Positions 1 through 8,976 of a stretch of 64,000 nucleotides of DNA are shown one piece after another. The notes under the pieces are model-generated. The model saw only the letters and a program-made list of their open reading frames with translations, was not told the DNA's origin and made no database searches. The stretch is from Micromonospora sp. MP36. GTDB lineage: Bacteria > Actinomycetota > Actinomycetes > Mycobacteriales > Micromonosporaceae. The DNA is taken from contig NZ_VSFA01000002.1 of assembly GCF_008119785.1 (NCBI RefSeq), forward strand, positions 1 to 64,000, given 5' to 3'. How positions within the stretch are numbered: position 1 is the first letter of the stretch; every line of letters starts with the position of its first letter. A program made the translations under genes and the position numbers.

Positions 1-84
1 ATGGAAGCCGAGCAGGTACGGCACGGCGGCGATCAGGTCGGCGGGTGAGCGGACGGCGAGTCGCGGGGGCTCGGTGGGAGTCAT
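1..84 (-). CDS. DUF4192 domain protein, 5' end only
   Basis: The reverse strand reads ATG at 84 and stays open to the window edge, giving 28 residues. They include RSPADLIAAVPYLLGFH, which matches the opening of the actinobacterial DUF4192 family (a family of unknown function). The gene is cut by the window boundary, so nothing can be said of its length or C terminus. It is transcribed away from the kinase-like gene at 248, and the two share a 163-nt divergent spacer holding a palindrome and a DnaA-box-like 9-mer. The family call rests on this short N-terminal signature alone. Confidence 0.7.
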   Translation of the reverse strand, partial: MTPTEPPRLAVRSPADLIAAVPYLLGFH

Positions 85-142
85 GCCGGGAGCGTGCGGC
101 GGCCGGGTGCCGGCGCGACAGTCCCTGTGGACGACACGCGGG

Positions 143-186
143 TTATCCACAGACACGCAGAGTATCGGTGCAGGTAGGCACCGATA
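143..186. promoter_or_regulatory. Divergent spacer: DnaA-box-like 9-mer and 9-bp-arm palindrome
   Basis: TTATCCACA, a perfect match to the general DnaA box, lies at 143–151. A palindrome with arms TATCGGTGC (163–171) and GCACCGATA (178–186) around a 6-nt centre follows. It lies about 60 nt before the ATG at 248 and about 80 nt before the DUF4192 start, so it suits an operator controlling one or both divergent genes. The regulator is unknown. Confidence 0.4.
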
Positions 187-247
187 GGCATGCGTCCGGA
201 CGGGCTACCACCCCACGGCGACCGGCCGGACCGGCTACCTTGCGCTC

Positions 248-1162
248 ATGGACCTGGCGTACCTGCGGGCACACCCGGAGCACCTGCCGACCTTCCTGAC
301 CCACCAGCGGATCCGGGAGACGCCGGTCTCCGGCGGGGACAGCTGCGCCGCGTCCCGACTCACCCTCGACGACGGGCACTCGGTCTTCGCGAAGACCTGG
401 CCGGAACAGGCCACCCGCCCGGTGCCGGAGGACTTCTTCGCCACCGAGGCGGCCGGGTTGCGCTGGCTGCACGAGCCAGGCACGGTCGCCGTACCCGAGG
501 TGGTGGTGGCGCTGCCGGAGCTGCTGGCGCTCGACTGGGTCGAGCCCGGCGAGCCGACGCCGGAGGCGGCCGAGCAATTCGGCCGCGAGTTGGCCGGGCT
601 GCACCGGGCCGGGGCACCCGAGTTCGGCGCCGAGTGGCCCGGCTTCATCGGCACGCTGCCGCAGGACAACACCCCGGACCCCGGCCCGTGGTCGGGGTGG
701 TTCGCCCGCCGCCGGTTGCTGCCGTACCTGAAGATGTCGGTCGACGGGGGCGCGCTCACCGGCGCAGACGCCAGCCTGGTCGAGGAACTGATCGGGCGGA
801 TCGGCGAATTCGGCGGCGACGAGCCACCGGCCCGGATCCACGGCGACCTCTGGCCCGGCAACCTGCTCTGGGGGGCGGACGACCGAGTCTGGCTGGTCGA
901 CCCGGCGGCACACGGCGGCCACCGGGAGACCGACCTGGCGCAGCTGGCGCTCTTCGGCGGTCCGCCACACCTGGACCGGATCGTGGCGGCCTACCAGGAG
1001 GCGTGGCCACTGGCCGACGGCTGGCCGGAACGGAGGCCGCTGCACCAGCTTCACCTGCTGCTGGTGCACACCGCCCTGTTCGGCGCGGCGTATCGGGATG
1101 CGGTGGTCTCCGCCGCCCACTCCGCACTGGGGGGCGCCGGGCGCGCTACGGTCGACAGGTGA
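248..1162 (+). CDS. Fructosamine kinase family protein
   Basis: A 304-residue protein of the fructosamine/ketosamine-3-kinase (APH-like fold) family. The catalytic-loop motif [12 protein letters not shown] lies near residues 198–209, followed by the metal-binding VDPA and the family-typical [10 protein letters not shown]. The N-terminal lobe has SVFAKTW, consistent with the ATP-anchoring lysine strand. Members phosphorylate sugar-derived adducts on amines so that these can be removed, and many bacterial members have no proven substrate. The ATG at 248 gives the usual family length. The stop overlaps the moaA start (GTGA at 1159–1162), so the two are probably translationally coupled, although no functional link to molybdenum cofactor is known. 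Confidence 0.85.
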   Translation: MDLAYLRAHPEHLPTFLTHQRIRETPVSGGDSCAASRLTLDDGHSVFAKTWPEQATRPVPEDFFATEAAGLRWLHEPGTVAVPEVVVALPELLALDWVEPGEPTPEAAEQFGRELAGLHRAGAPEFGAEWPGFIGTLPQDNTPDPGPWSGWFARRRLLPYLKMSVDGGALTGADASLVEELIGRIGEFGGDEPPARIHGDLWPGNLLWGADDRVWLVDPAAHGGHRETDLAQLALFGGPPHLDRIVAAYQEAWPLADGWPERRPLHQLHLLLVHTALFGAAYRDAVVSAAHSALGGAGRATVDR

Positions 1163-2172
1163 CCGCCGCCCCGACGACTGACGGCGTCCTCGTCGACCGG
1201 TACGGCCGGGTCGCCCGGGACCTGCGCGTCTCGCTGACCGACAAGTGCAATCTGCGCTGCACGTACTGCATGCCGGCCGAGGGCCTGCCCTGGCTGTCCG
1301 GGCCGCAGCTGCTCACCGACGACGAGATCGTCCGGCTGATTCGCGTCGCGGTGCACCGGCTCGGCGTCACCGAGGTGCGCTTCACCGGCGGCGAGCCACT
1401 GATCCGGCCGGGCCTGGTCGGCATCGTGTCGGCGGTGGCCGCGTTGCAGCCCCGGCCCCGGATCTCGCTCACCACCAACGGCATCGGCCTGGACCGCCTC
1501 GCGTCCACCCTGCGCGCCGCCGGCCTGGACCGGGTCAACGTCTCGCTGGACACGGTGGACCGGGCCCGGTTCGCCGAGCTGACCCGGCGGGACCGGCTCG
1601 GCGACGTGCTGGCCGGGCTGGCCGGCGCGGCTGCCGCCGGGCTGACCCCGGTGAAGGTCAACGCGGTGCTGATGCGCGGAATCAACGACGACGAGGCCCC
1701 CGCGCTGCTCCGGTTCGCCCTGGCCCACGGCTACGAGCTGCGGTTCATCGAGCAGATGCCGTTGGACGCCCAGCACGGCTGGGACCGCAGCCGCATGGTC
1801 ACCGCCGACGAGATCCTGGCCGCCCTGCGCGCCGAGTTCGCGCTGACCGCCGATCCGGACGAGCGGGGCGCGGCTCCGGCCGAGACCTGGCTGGTGGACG
1901 GCGGACCGGCCCGGGTCGGGGTGATCGCCAGCGTGACGCGGCCGTTCTGCGGCGCCTGCGACCGGACCCGGCTCACCGCCGACGGCCAGGTCCGCGCCTG
2001 CCTCTTCGCCACCGAGGAGTCCGACCTGCGCGGTGCGCTGCGCGCCGGGGCGGACGACGCCGAGCTGGCCCACCGCTGGCGCACCGCGATGTGGGGCAAG
2101 CGGGCCGGGCACGGCATTGACGACCCGACCTTCCTGCAGCCCGCCCGTCCGATGTCGGCGATCGGAGGCTGA
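1159..2172 (+). CDS. moaA: GTP 3',8-cyclase MoaA
   Basis: A radical SAM enzyme that converts GTP to 3',8-cyclo-GTP, the first step of molybdopterin synthesis. It has 337 residues from a GTG that overlaps the preceding stop. The N-terminal [4Fe-4S] motif is C30-x3-C34-x2-C37. The C-terminal second cluster motif is [10 protein letters not shown] followed by RACLF, and the protein ends in the conserved Gly-Gly tail (MSAIGG) needed for GTP cyclisation. The frame is also open upstream of 1159, but that stretch lies inside the kinase gene and has no MoaA similarity. moaD follows after 2 nt. The later pathway genes (moaC, moaB, moeA, moaE) lie 12 kb away on the other strand. Confidence 0.95.
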   Translation: MTAAPTTDGVLVDRYGRVARDLRVSLTDKCNLRCTYCMPAEGLPWLSGPQLLTDDEIVRLIRVAVHRLGVTEVRFTGGEPLIRPGLVGIVSAVAALQPRPRISLTTNGIGLDRLASTLRAAGLDRVNVSLDTVDRARFAELTRRDRLGDVLAGLAGAAAAGLTPVKVNAVLMRGINDDEAPALLRFALAHGYELRFIEQMPLDAQHGWDRSRMVTADEILAALRAEFALTADPDERGAAPAETWLVDGGPARVGVIASVTRPFCGACDRTRLTADGQVRACLFATEESDLRGALRAGADDAELAHRWRTAMWGKRAGHGIDDPTFLQPARPMSAIGG

Positions 2173-2174
2173 CC

Positions 2175-2420
2175 TTGGAACTCACCGTCCGCTACTTCGC
2201 CGGCGCGCGCGCCGCCGCCGGCCGGTCCGAGGAGGCCGTCCTCGCCGGCCGGTCCCTGGACGAGCTCGTGGACGAGCTGACGGCGCGGCACGGCGAACGG
2301 CTGGCCGACGTGCTGAAGGCGGCCAGCTTTCTGGTCGACGGCGTGGCCTGCCATGATCGTCAGGCACCGCTGCCGGCCGGGGTGACGGTCGACGTGCTGC
2401 CGCCGTTCGCCGGCGGCTGA
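2175..2420 (+). CDS. moaD: MoaD/ThiS family sulfur carrier protein (molybdopterin synthase small subunit)
   Basis: An 81-residue ubiquitin-like protein ending in PPFAGG, the C-terminal Gly-Gly that is adenylated and thiocarboxylated to carry sulfur into precursor Z. The start is a TTG 2 nt after the moaA stop, preceded by GGAGG at 2164–2168. The N terminus ELTVRYFAGARAAAG matches MoaD. It would pair with MoaE at 14165–14596. ThiS is the alternative family, but adjacency to moaA favours MoaD. Confidence 0.88.
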   Translation: MELTVRYFAGARAAAGRSEEAVLAGRSLDELVDELTARHGERLADVLKAASFLVDGVACHDRQAPLPAGVTVDVLPPFAGG

Positions 2421-2431
2421 GGGAGGCTCAG

Positions 2432-3718
2432 TTGTTGGCGCTGGTGACGCTCATCGGCTTCGCGCTGGTCGTCATCGTCCTGATCCATCTCTACCTGTGG
2501 AAGCGGCTGGTGCTGGACACCACCGTCCCGGGGCGCTGGCGGAGGATCGGCGGGTGGGCCGTTCTGGCGCTCGGCCTGCTGATCCCGGCCACGATGGGCG
2601 CCAACCGGGCCGCCATCCGCTTCCTCTCCTGGCCCGGCTTCGTCTGGGTCGCCCTGATGTTCTACCTGCTGGTGCTGCTGCTGGTGCTGGAAGTGCCGAT
2701 GGCCGTGGCGAAGCTCGTGCTGCGCCGCCGGGCGGCGCTCGCCGAGCCCACCACGGCCGCGCCGGAGCCGGCCCTCGTCGGGGCCGCCGACCTTGGTACC
2801 GCCGAGCCGCCGGTCCCGGACCCGGCCGGGCCGGCCGCCGCCCCGCCGGCCGCCGTGGCGGTCGGGCAGCCGGATCACGACCCGTCCCGGCGGCTGCTGC
2901 TCGCCCGGGGCGCCGCGATCTTCGCCGGGCTCACCGCCGCCGGCATCACCGGGTACGGCGTCCGCACCGCGATGGGACCGCCCCGGCTGGACCGGGTGCA
3001 GATCCAGTTGGCCAAGCTCCCCCGGAGCATGGACGGGCTGCGGATCGCCACCGTCTCCGACATCCACCTGGGGCCGCTGCGCGGCCGGTCGCACACCGAG
3101 CGGATCGTCGCCATGATCAACCGGCTCGACGCCGACCTGGTGGCGGTGGTCGGTGATCTGGTCGACGGCTCGGTGGCCGAGTTGGGCGCGGCGGCGGAAC
3201 CGTTGCGCGACCTGCGGTCCCGGCACGGCAGCTTCTTCGTCACCGGCAACCACGAGTACTACTCCGGCGTCGAGGAGTGGGTCCAGGAGGTGGACCGGCT
3301 GGGCCTGCGGGTGCTGCAGAACGCGCGGCAGGAGATCCGGGCCCGGGGTGGCGTACTCGACCTGGCCGGGGTGAACGACGTCACCGCCGCCGGCACCGGG
3401 CTGGCCGCCCCCGCCGACTACGCCGCCGCACTCGGCGACCGGGACCCGAGCCGCCCGGTGGTGCTGCTGGCCCACCAGCCGGTGGCCGCCTACGAGGCGG
3501 CGAAGTACGGCGTCGACCTCCAGCTCTCCGGGCACACCCACGGTGGGCAGATGGCGCCGTTCAACCTGCTGGTGAAGCTCCAGCAGCCGGTGGTCTCCGG
3601 CCTCGGCGAGGTGGACGGCACGAAGGTCTACGTGACCAACGGGGCCGGATTCTGGGGCCCGCCGGTCCGGGTCGGCGCGCCGCCGCAGGTGACCCTCGTC
3701 GAACTCCGCGCCGCATAG
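2432..3718 (+). CDS. Membrane-anchored metallophosphoesterase (YkuE-like)
   Basis: A 428-residue protein. Residues 1–100 hold about three to four hydrophobic segments, then an Ala/Pro-rich linker, another hydrophobic segment near 160–180, and a calcineurin-type phosphoesterase domain. The metal-ligand motifs are in order: SDIHLG (about 210), GDLVDG, GNHEYY, HQP and SGHTHGGQ. The domain is predicted to face outward, as in YkuE-like proteins that act on lipid-linked or extracellular phosphoesters; the substrate is unknown. The TTG start at 2432 lies 11 nt after moaD with GGGAGG upstream, and a second TTG follows at once. The gene may simply be carried in the moaAD transcript. Confidence 0.85.
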   Translation: MLALVTLIGFALVVIVLIHLYLWKRLVLDTTVPGRWRRIGGWAVLALGLLIPATMGANRAAIRFLSWPGFVWVALMFYLLVLLLVLEVPMAVAKLVLRRRAALAEPTTAAPEPALVGAADLGTAEPPVPDPAGPAAAPPAAVAVGQPDHDPSRRLLLARGAAIFAGLTAAGITGYGVRTAMGPPRLDRVQIQLAKLPRSMDGLRIATVSDIHLGPLRGRSHTERIVAMINRLDADLVAVVGDLVDGSVAELGAAAEPLRDLRSRHGSFFVTGNHEYYSGVEEWVQEVDRLGLRVLQNARQEIRARGGVLDLAGVNDVTAAGTGLAAPADYAAALGDRDPSRPVVLLAHQPVAAYEAAKYGVDLQLSGHTHGGQMAPFNLLVKLQQPVVSGLGEVDGTKVYVTNGAGFWGPPVRVGAPPQVTLVELRAA

Positions 3719-3797
3719 CGCGACCGGGCCGCCGGGTCCCGCATCGGATTGCTCAGGTCACCCGTACGCGTGGCGGCGGGCGGGCCGCGGACCACTC

Positions 3798-6700
3798 GTG
3801 GCAGGATGCGGCGTGCCTCCGTTCAGCGCCGCACCCCCCGGTGGCCTCCCGCCGTTCGTCGCGGATCTGCACATCCACTCGAAGTACTCGCGCGCGTGCA
3901 GCCGGGACCTGACCCTGCCGAACCTGGGCTGGTGGGCCCGGCGCAAGGGCATCGGCGTACTCGGCACCGGCGACTTCACCCATCCCGCCTGGTACGACCA
4001 CCTGCGCGAGACGCTGCATCCGGCCGAGCCCGGCCTGTACCGGCTCAGCCCGGAGGCGGAGCGGGACATCGCCCGGCGGCTGCCGCCGCGGCTGGCCAGC
4101 GCGGCGGAGGCGGACCCGGTCCGGTTCATGCTCAGCGTGGAGATCTCCACGATCTACAAGCGGGACGACCGGACCCGGAAGGTGCACCACCTGATCTACC
4201 TGCCGGACCTGGACGCGGTGGCCCGGTTCAACGCCGCGCTGGGGCGAATCGGCAACCTCGGGTCGGACGGCCGGCCGATCCTCGGCCTGGACTCCCGGGA
4301 CCTGCTGGAGATCACGCTGGAGGCCAGCCCGGACGGCTACCTGGTGCCGGCGCACATCTGGACGCCCTGGTTCTCCGCGCTCGGCTCGAAGTCCGGCTTC
4401 GACGCGATCGCCGACTGCTACGCCGACCTGGCCGAGCACGTCTTCGCCGTGGAGACCGGCCTCTCCTCCGACCCGGAGATGAACTGGCGGGTCGGCAGCC
4501 TGGACCGCTACCGGCTCGTGTCCAACTCGGACGCGCACTCGCCGCCGGCGCTGGCCCGCGAGGCCACCGTCTTCAACTCCGCCCGCGACTACTTCGCGAT
4601 CAGGGAGGCGCTGCGCACCGGGGACGGGCTCGCCGGCACCATCGAGTTCTTCCCCGAGGAGGGCAAGTACCACGCCGACGGGCACCGGCTGTGCGGGGTG
4701 AACTGGTCGCCCGAGCGGACCCGGGAGGCCGGCGGGCGGTGCCCGGAGTGCGGCAAGCCGCTGACGGTGGGCGTACTCAGCCGGGTGGAGGAGCTGGCCG
4801 ACCGGCCCGAGGGGCACCGGCCGGCGCACGCCCGCGAGGTGACGCACCTGGTGCCGCTGGCCGAGATCCTCGGCGAGATCAACAAGGTGGGCGCCCGCTC
4901 GAAGAAGGTCGAGGGAAAGCTCAACGAACTGGCCGCCGCGCTCGGCCCGGAGCTGGAGATCCTGACCACCAGCCCGCTGGACGAGATCGGCCGGGTCGGC
5001 GGCGAACTGCTCGCCGAGGGCATCGGCCGGCTCCGCCGCGGCGAGGTGCGTCGGGTCCCGGGCTACGACGGCGAGTACGGGGTGATCACCCTGTTCGACC
5101 CGGCCGAACTGGGCACCACGAGCGGGGCGAGCGGCCAGGACACCCTCTTCGACGTACCCGTACCCGTACCCGCGCCGCGGAAGCCCGCGGAGCTGGCGCC
5201 GAAGTCGAAGGCGAAGCGCCCGGCGGCGGCCCGGACGGAGCCGAAGCGGAAGCCCGGCCCCCCACCGCCGCCGCCGATCGCGCCGGCGCCCTCCCCGCAC
5301 GAGCCGTTCGAGCCGATGCTGGCCGGCATGGAGGAGGTGGGCACCGGCCTGCTGGACCGGCTCGACGCGATGCAGCGGGTGGCGGCCTCGGCGCCGGGCG
5401 GCCCGCTGCTCATCGTGGCCGGTCCGGGCACCGGCAAGACCCGGACGCTGACCCACCGGATCGCGTACCTCTGCGCGGAACTGAACGTCTTTCCGGAGCA
5501 GTGCCTGGCGATCACCTTCACCCGGCGGGCGGCCGAGGAGCTGCGGCACCGCCTGGACGGGCTGCTCGGCCCGGTGGCCGAGGACATCACGGTCGGCACG
5601 TTCCACTCGCTGGGGCTGACCATCCTGCGGGAGAACGCCGCGGCCGCCGGGCTGCCGGCCGACTTCCGCATCGCCGACGACGCGGACCGCGCGGCGGCCC
5701 GGGCCGAGGCGGGTGACGACGACGGCCGGTACACCGCGCTGCTGCGCAAGCGGGACCTCGTCGACCTGGATGAGCTGCTCACCCTGCCGGTGGCGCTGCT
5801 GAAGGCGGACAAGAAGCTGGTGCGCGAGTACCGCGAGCGCTGGAAGTGGATCTTCGTCGACGAGTACCAGGACGTCGACGCCGTCCAGTACGAGCTGCTG
5901 CGGCTGCTCAGCCCCGCCGACGGCAACCTCTGCGCGATCGGCGACCCCGACCAGGCGATCTACTCGTTCCGGGGCGCGGACGTCGGCTACTTCCTGCGCT
6001 TCTCCCAGGACTTCACCGACGCCCGGCTGGTCCGGCTGAACCGCAACTACCGCTCGTCAGCACCGATCCTGGCCGCCGCGGTACAGGCCATCGCGCCGTC
6101 GTCGCTGGTCCGCGGCCGCCGCCTCGACCCGGCCCGGCTCGACCCGGAGGCCCCGCTGGTCGGCCGCTACGCCGCGGCCTCCGTCGCCGACGAGGCCGAT
6201 TTCGTGGTACGCACCATCGACGAGTTGGTCGGCGGCCTGTCCCACCGCTCGCTCGACTCGGGCCGGATCGACGGCCGGTCCACCTCGCTGGCGTTCTCTG
6301 ACATCGCCGTGCTCTACCGCACCGACGCGCAGGCCGCGCCGATCGTGGACGCCCTGGCCCGGGCCAACATCCCGGTGCAGAAGCGCTCGCACGACCGGCT
6401 CCGCGACCGGCCCGGGGTGACGGCGATCGCCCGCGAGCTGCGGCACGCCGGGCTGGACGGCTCGTTGACCGCCCGGGTCCGGCTGGCCGGGCAGATCCTC
6501 GCGGAGCGCTTCGCCGTGCCGACGCTCGACGGTGCCGGCTCGGTACGCCCCGAGGACGTCCGCACCGCGGTGGACCTGCTCACCCCGCTGGCCCGGCGGT
6601 GCGGCGACGACCTCGGGCTCTTCCTCTCCCATCTCGCAACCGGGGCGGAGGTGGACGCCCTGGATCCGCGCGCCGAGGCGGTCACTCTGCTCACCCTGCA

Positions 6701-7010
6701 CGCGGCCAAGGGCCTGGAGTTCCCGGTGGTCTTCCTGGTCGGCGCGGAGGACGGGCTGCTGCCGCTGCGCTGGCCGGGGTCGGAGCCGGACGACGACGCG
6801 ATCGCCGAGGAGCGCCGGCTCTTCTTCGTCGGGCTCACCCGGGCGCAGGACCGGCTGTACGTCAGCCATGCTGCCCGGCGTACCCGGCACGGATCGGAAC
6901 GCGACTGCCGACCGTCGCCGTTCCTCGACGTGATCGACCCAGGGCTCTTCGAACGGTTCGGTGAGGCGGAACCCCGCCGCCCCAAGGACCGGCAGCTCCG
7001 CCTGATCTGA
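3798..7010 (+). CDS. PHP-domain–UvrD-type helicase fusion
   Basis: A 1070-residue protein with two parts. Residues 1–440 resemble the TIGR00375/PHP-like phosphoesterase family: VADLHIHSKYSR near the start, GDFTHPAWYDH, SNSDAHSPP, and a zinc-ribbon CPECGK near 315. A Pro/Ala/Lys-rich linker (about 450–510) leads to an SF1A UvrD/PcrA helicase: Walker A AGPGTGKTRT (about 542), FTRRAAEELRHR, FVDEYQDVD (motif II), GDPDQAIYSFRG (motif III), LNRNYRSS (motif IV) and LTLHAAKGLEFPVVF (motif V). It probably unwinds or repairs DNA, with the PHP part perhaps hydrolysing phosphates or nucleic acid. A GTG at 3813 is an equally good start. All helicase motifs look intact. Confidence 0.85.
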   Translation: MAGCGVPPFSAAPPGGLPPFVADLHIHSKYSRACSRDLTLPNLGWWARRKGIGVLGTGDFTHPAWYDHLRETLHPAEPGLYRLSPEAERDIARRLPPRLASAAEADPVRFMLSVEISTIYKRDDRTRKVHHLIYLPDLDAVARFNAALGRIGNLGSDGRPILGLDSRDLLEITLEASPDGYLVPAHIWTPWFSALGSKSGFDAIADCYADLAEHVFAVETGLSSDPEMNWRVGSLDRYRLVSNSDAHSPPALAREATVFNSARDYFAIREALRTGDGLAGTIEFFPEEGKYHADGHRLCGVNWSPERTREAGGRCPECGKPLTVGVLSRVEELADRPEGHRPAHAREVTHLVPLAEILGEINKVGARSKKVEGKLNELAAALGPELEILTTSPLDEIGRVGGELLAEGIGRLRRGEVRRVPGYDGEYGVITLFDPAELGTTSGASGQDTLFDVPVPVPAPRKPAELAPKSKAKRPAAARTEPKRKPGPPPPPPIAPAPSPHEPFEPMLAGMEEVGTGLLDRLDAMQRVAASAPGGPLLIVAGPGTGKTRTLTHRIAYLCAELNVFPEQCLAITFTRRAAEELRHRLDGLLGPVAEDITVGTFHSLGLTILRENAAAAGLPADFRIADDADRAAARAEAGDDDGRYTALLRKRDLVDLDELLTLPVALLKADKKLVREYRERWKWIFVDEYQDVDAVQYELLRLLSPADGNLCAIGDPDQAIYSFRGADVGYFLRFSQDFTDARLVRLNRNYRSSAPILAAAVQAIAPSSLVRGRRLDPARLDPEAPLVGRYAAASVADEADFVVRTIDELVGGLSHRSLDSGRIDGRSTSLAFSDIAVLYRTDAQAAPIVDALARANIPVQKRSHDRLRDRPGVTAIARELRHAGLDGSLTARVRLAGQILAERFAVPTLDGAGSVRPEDVRTAVDLLTPLARRCGDDLGLFLSHLATGAEVDALDPRAEAVTLLTLHAAKGLEFPVVFLVGAEDGLLPLRWPGSEPDDDAIAEERRLFFVGLTRAQDRLYVSHAARRTRHGSERDCRPSPFLDVIDPGLFERFGEAEPRRPKDRQLRLI

Positions 7011-7058
7011 AGCAGGGCCCTGCTCAACCGCCTGAGGCTCAGCAGGGCCCTGCTCAAC
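7011..7058. repeat. Two copies of an 18-nt palindromic repeat after the helicase gene
   Basis: AGCAGGGCCCTGCTCAAC occurs at 7011–7028 and again at 7041–7058. The first 14 nt are self-complementary without a loop. They begin directly after the helicase stop and may act as a transcription end or mRNA-stabilising element. A looser pair containing GTGCAGCGCTC follows at about 7080–7130. Confidence 0.5.
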
Positions 7059-7127
7059 AGCCGGCGGCGCGGGCCCGCTTGTGCAGCGCTCGGGCGGGCA
7101 GCACGGCGCGGACCGCCCGTGCAGCGC

Positions 7128-7867
7128 TCAGGCGAGCAGCACCGCGAGCCAGGTGCCGGCCAGGATCGCCGGGCCGAACGGGAGGGCGGTGTCCCGGCGT
7201 ACCCGGCGGGCGGCCAGCAGGGCGAGCACCACCACGCCGTTGAGCAGGTGCGGCAGGAGCAGCCCGAGGCCCAGGGTCGGTCAGCCCAGCCAGCCGAGCG
7301 GCAGGCCGAGCGCGGCGGCGAGCTTGACGTCGCCGAACCCGAGCCGCGCTCCGGGCAGCAGTGCCAGCAGCACGTAGCCGGCGAACAAGACGGCCGCGCC
7401 GACCAGCGCCGCCAGCAGGCGACCCGGGGCGTCGGCCGCCAGCGCCGCCCCGACCAGGCCGAGCCCGCCGCCGAGCGCCGCCGCGCCAACCAGCGGATCG
7501 GGCAGCCGCAGGCAGGCCAGATCCACCCGGGCCAGCACCAGGCCGACCGCCGCGATCAGCAGGAACGCGGGCAGCGCCGGCTCGCGCCGTGCGCGACGGC
7601 CAACCCGCCGAACACCGCCATGCCCGTCAGAGTCATCCCGAGCCGCCCGACCGGTCGAGGGCGGATGTCCCGGTCACCGTCCGCTCCGGGCCGGTGGGCG
7701 GCATCGGACTGGGCCAGCGCCGGCGGGCCGGCGGCGGCCACCGGGTGTGCGCGGCCCACGGTGGCGACGGTGACGCCCGGCGCGGTGAAGCGGCGGGCGA
7801 GCGGGACGGCCGCCCAGCCGGCGAGCGCGCCGAGGAGCACGACACCCGTCACCAGCCCGGCGGACAC
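7128..7867 (-). pseudogene. Prepilin peptidase (A24 family) pseudogene
   Basis: The reading starts at GTG 7867 with a signal-anchor-like segment (GLVTGVVLLGALAGWAAV). It continues through GMAVFGGLAVAHGA, then must shift frame near 7590 to continue as RREPALPAFLLIAAVGLVLA and on to VDLACLRLPDPLV (first catalytic Asp) and GARLGFGDVKLAAALGLP (second catalytic GxGD). An in-frame TGA at 7281–7283 stands where Trp would be expected (GWLG-stop-PTLGLGLLL). The same frame runs on to a natural end, PFGPAILAGTWLAVLLA, at 7128. Both catalytic Asp motifs survive, but a frameshift and a nonsense codon break the protein. No pilin genes are nearby. Recent decay is likely; sequence error would need two independent mistakes. 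Confidence 0.72.
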
Positions 7868-7878
7868 GCGCCGGGATG

Positions 7879-8889
7879 TTACCGGCGGACCGGCTCCGGG
7901 GCTGCCCCGTCGACCCGCCGGCGGGGACGCTCGGTGCTCACCACCACGGCCACCCCGACGACGATCACCGCGCCGCCGAGCAACACCTGGGTGGTGACCG
8001 GTTCGGCGGCGAACAGCGCGCCGAGCGCCACCGCGACCACCGGGTTCACGTACGCGTAGGTGGCGACGAGGGAGATCGGGGCGTGGTGCAGCAGCCAGAC
8101 GTACGCGGTGAAGGCGACCAGCGAGCCGGCCACCATCAGGTACGCCAGCGCCGCCCAGGAGCGGCCGGTCACCTGGGCGGGGGAGAAGCCGTGCAGCTCG
8201 CCCCGGAGGGTGGCGAGCACGGTGAGCGCCGCCGCGCCGGCGACCATCTCGTAGACGGTGGCGACGAACGGCTCGGCGGGCATCCGGATGCGCCCGGAGA
8301 GGTAGGAGCCGACCGACCAGCAGATGGCCCCAGCGACGATGATGAGCGCGCCGACCACCGGTACGCCTCCCGGCCCACCGGTCGGGAGGACGAGCAGGAC
8401 GAGACCGACGAAGCCGACGGCCACCCCGACGAAGGTCCACGGCCGGGGCCGGTCGCCGCCGAGCGTACGCAGCAGCACGACCAGCAGCGGGACGGTGGCC
8501 ACCAGCAGCGCGGCGATGCCGGAGGGCAGCGGTGCCACTCCGGCCGGGCCGGACTCGGCGAGGCCCACGAGGCCGTTGCCGCAGGCGAGCAGCAGCACCC
8601 CGACCAGGGCGGCGGACCCGAGCTGGCGCCGGTCGACGCGGAGCGCGCCCGGCCCGCGGCGGAGTCGGAGCACCAGGGCGAGCACCGCCGCGGCGGCGGC
8701 GAACCGCATCGCGGCGGAAGCGAGTGGCGGCAGCGACTCGACCGCGACCCGGATGCCCAGGTAGGTCGAACCCCAGAGCACGTAGACAAGGACCAGCGCG
8801 GTCCAGACCAGGGCGGGACGGGTGGCGGTGGTCGCGGTGGTGGTGGCGTGGTCGACGGTCGACGTCGCACCTGTGGGGCGTGAGCTCAT
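7879..8889 (-). CDS. EamA/DMT family transporter
   Basis: A 336-residue polytopic protein with about ten hydrophobic segments arranged as two EamA repeats. The first begins LVWTALVLVYVLWGSTYLGIR and the second at about residue 160 (VVGALIIVAGAICWSVGSYL). Such drug/metabolite transporters export amino acids or small metabolites; the substrate cannot be read from sequence. The ATG at 8889 is divergent from the gene at 8977. The gene ends 12 nt before the start of the broken prepilin peptidase on the same strand. Confidence 0.88.
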   Translation of the reverse strand: MSSRPTGATSTVDHATTTATTATRPALVWTALVLVYVLWGSTYLGIRVAVESLPPLASAAMRFAAAAAVLALVLRLRRGPGALRVDRRQLGSAALVGVLLLACGNGLVGLAESGPAGVAPLPSGIAALLVATVPLLVVLLRTLGGDRPRPWTFVGVAVGFVGLVLLVLPTGGPGGVPVVGALIIVAGAICWSVGSYLSGRIRMPAEPFVATVYEMVAGAAALTVLATLRGELHGFSPAQVTGRSWAALAYLMVAGSLVAFTAYVWLLHHAPISLVATYAYVNPVVAVALGALFAAEPVTTQVLLGGAVIVVGVAVVVSTERPRRRVDGAAPEPVRR

Positions 8890-8976
8890 CGGTGGACCAC
8901 GCTACGGTGACCACGGCGTCGGCGTCCCCCGTTGGTGGCCGGCCTCTCACCACTGGCGTAACCAGGAGGACGTGGC

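Noticed and set aside
143..1120. Long minus-strand frame opposite the fructosamine kinase gene
   Set aside because: It is the antisense of a clear kinase gene, has no recognisable motifs and is typical of long chance frames in high-GC DNA.
3753..5606. 617-codon minus-strand frame opposite the PHP–UvrD gene
   Set aside because: Antisense of a clear helicase gene; composition is that of a mirrored GC-rich coding strand.
7281..7538. Treating the 85-residue prepilin-peptidase fragment as a gene of its own
   Set aside because: It begins inside the membrane domain, lacks a ribosome-binding site, and both flanks continue the same protein in adjacent or same frame.
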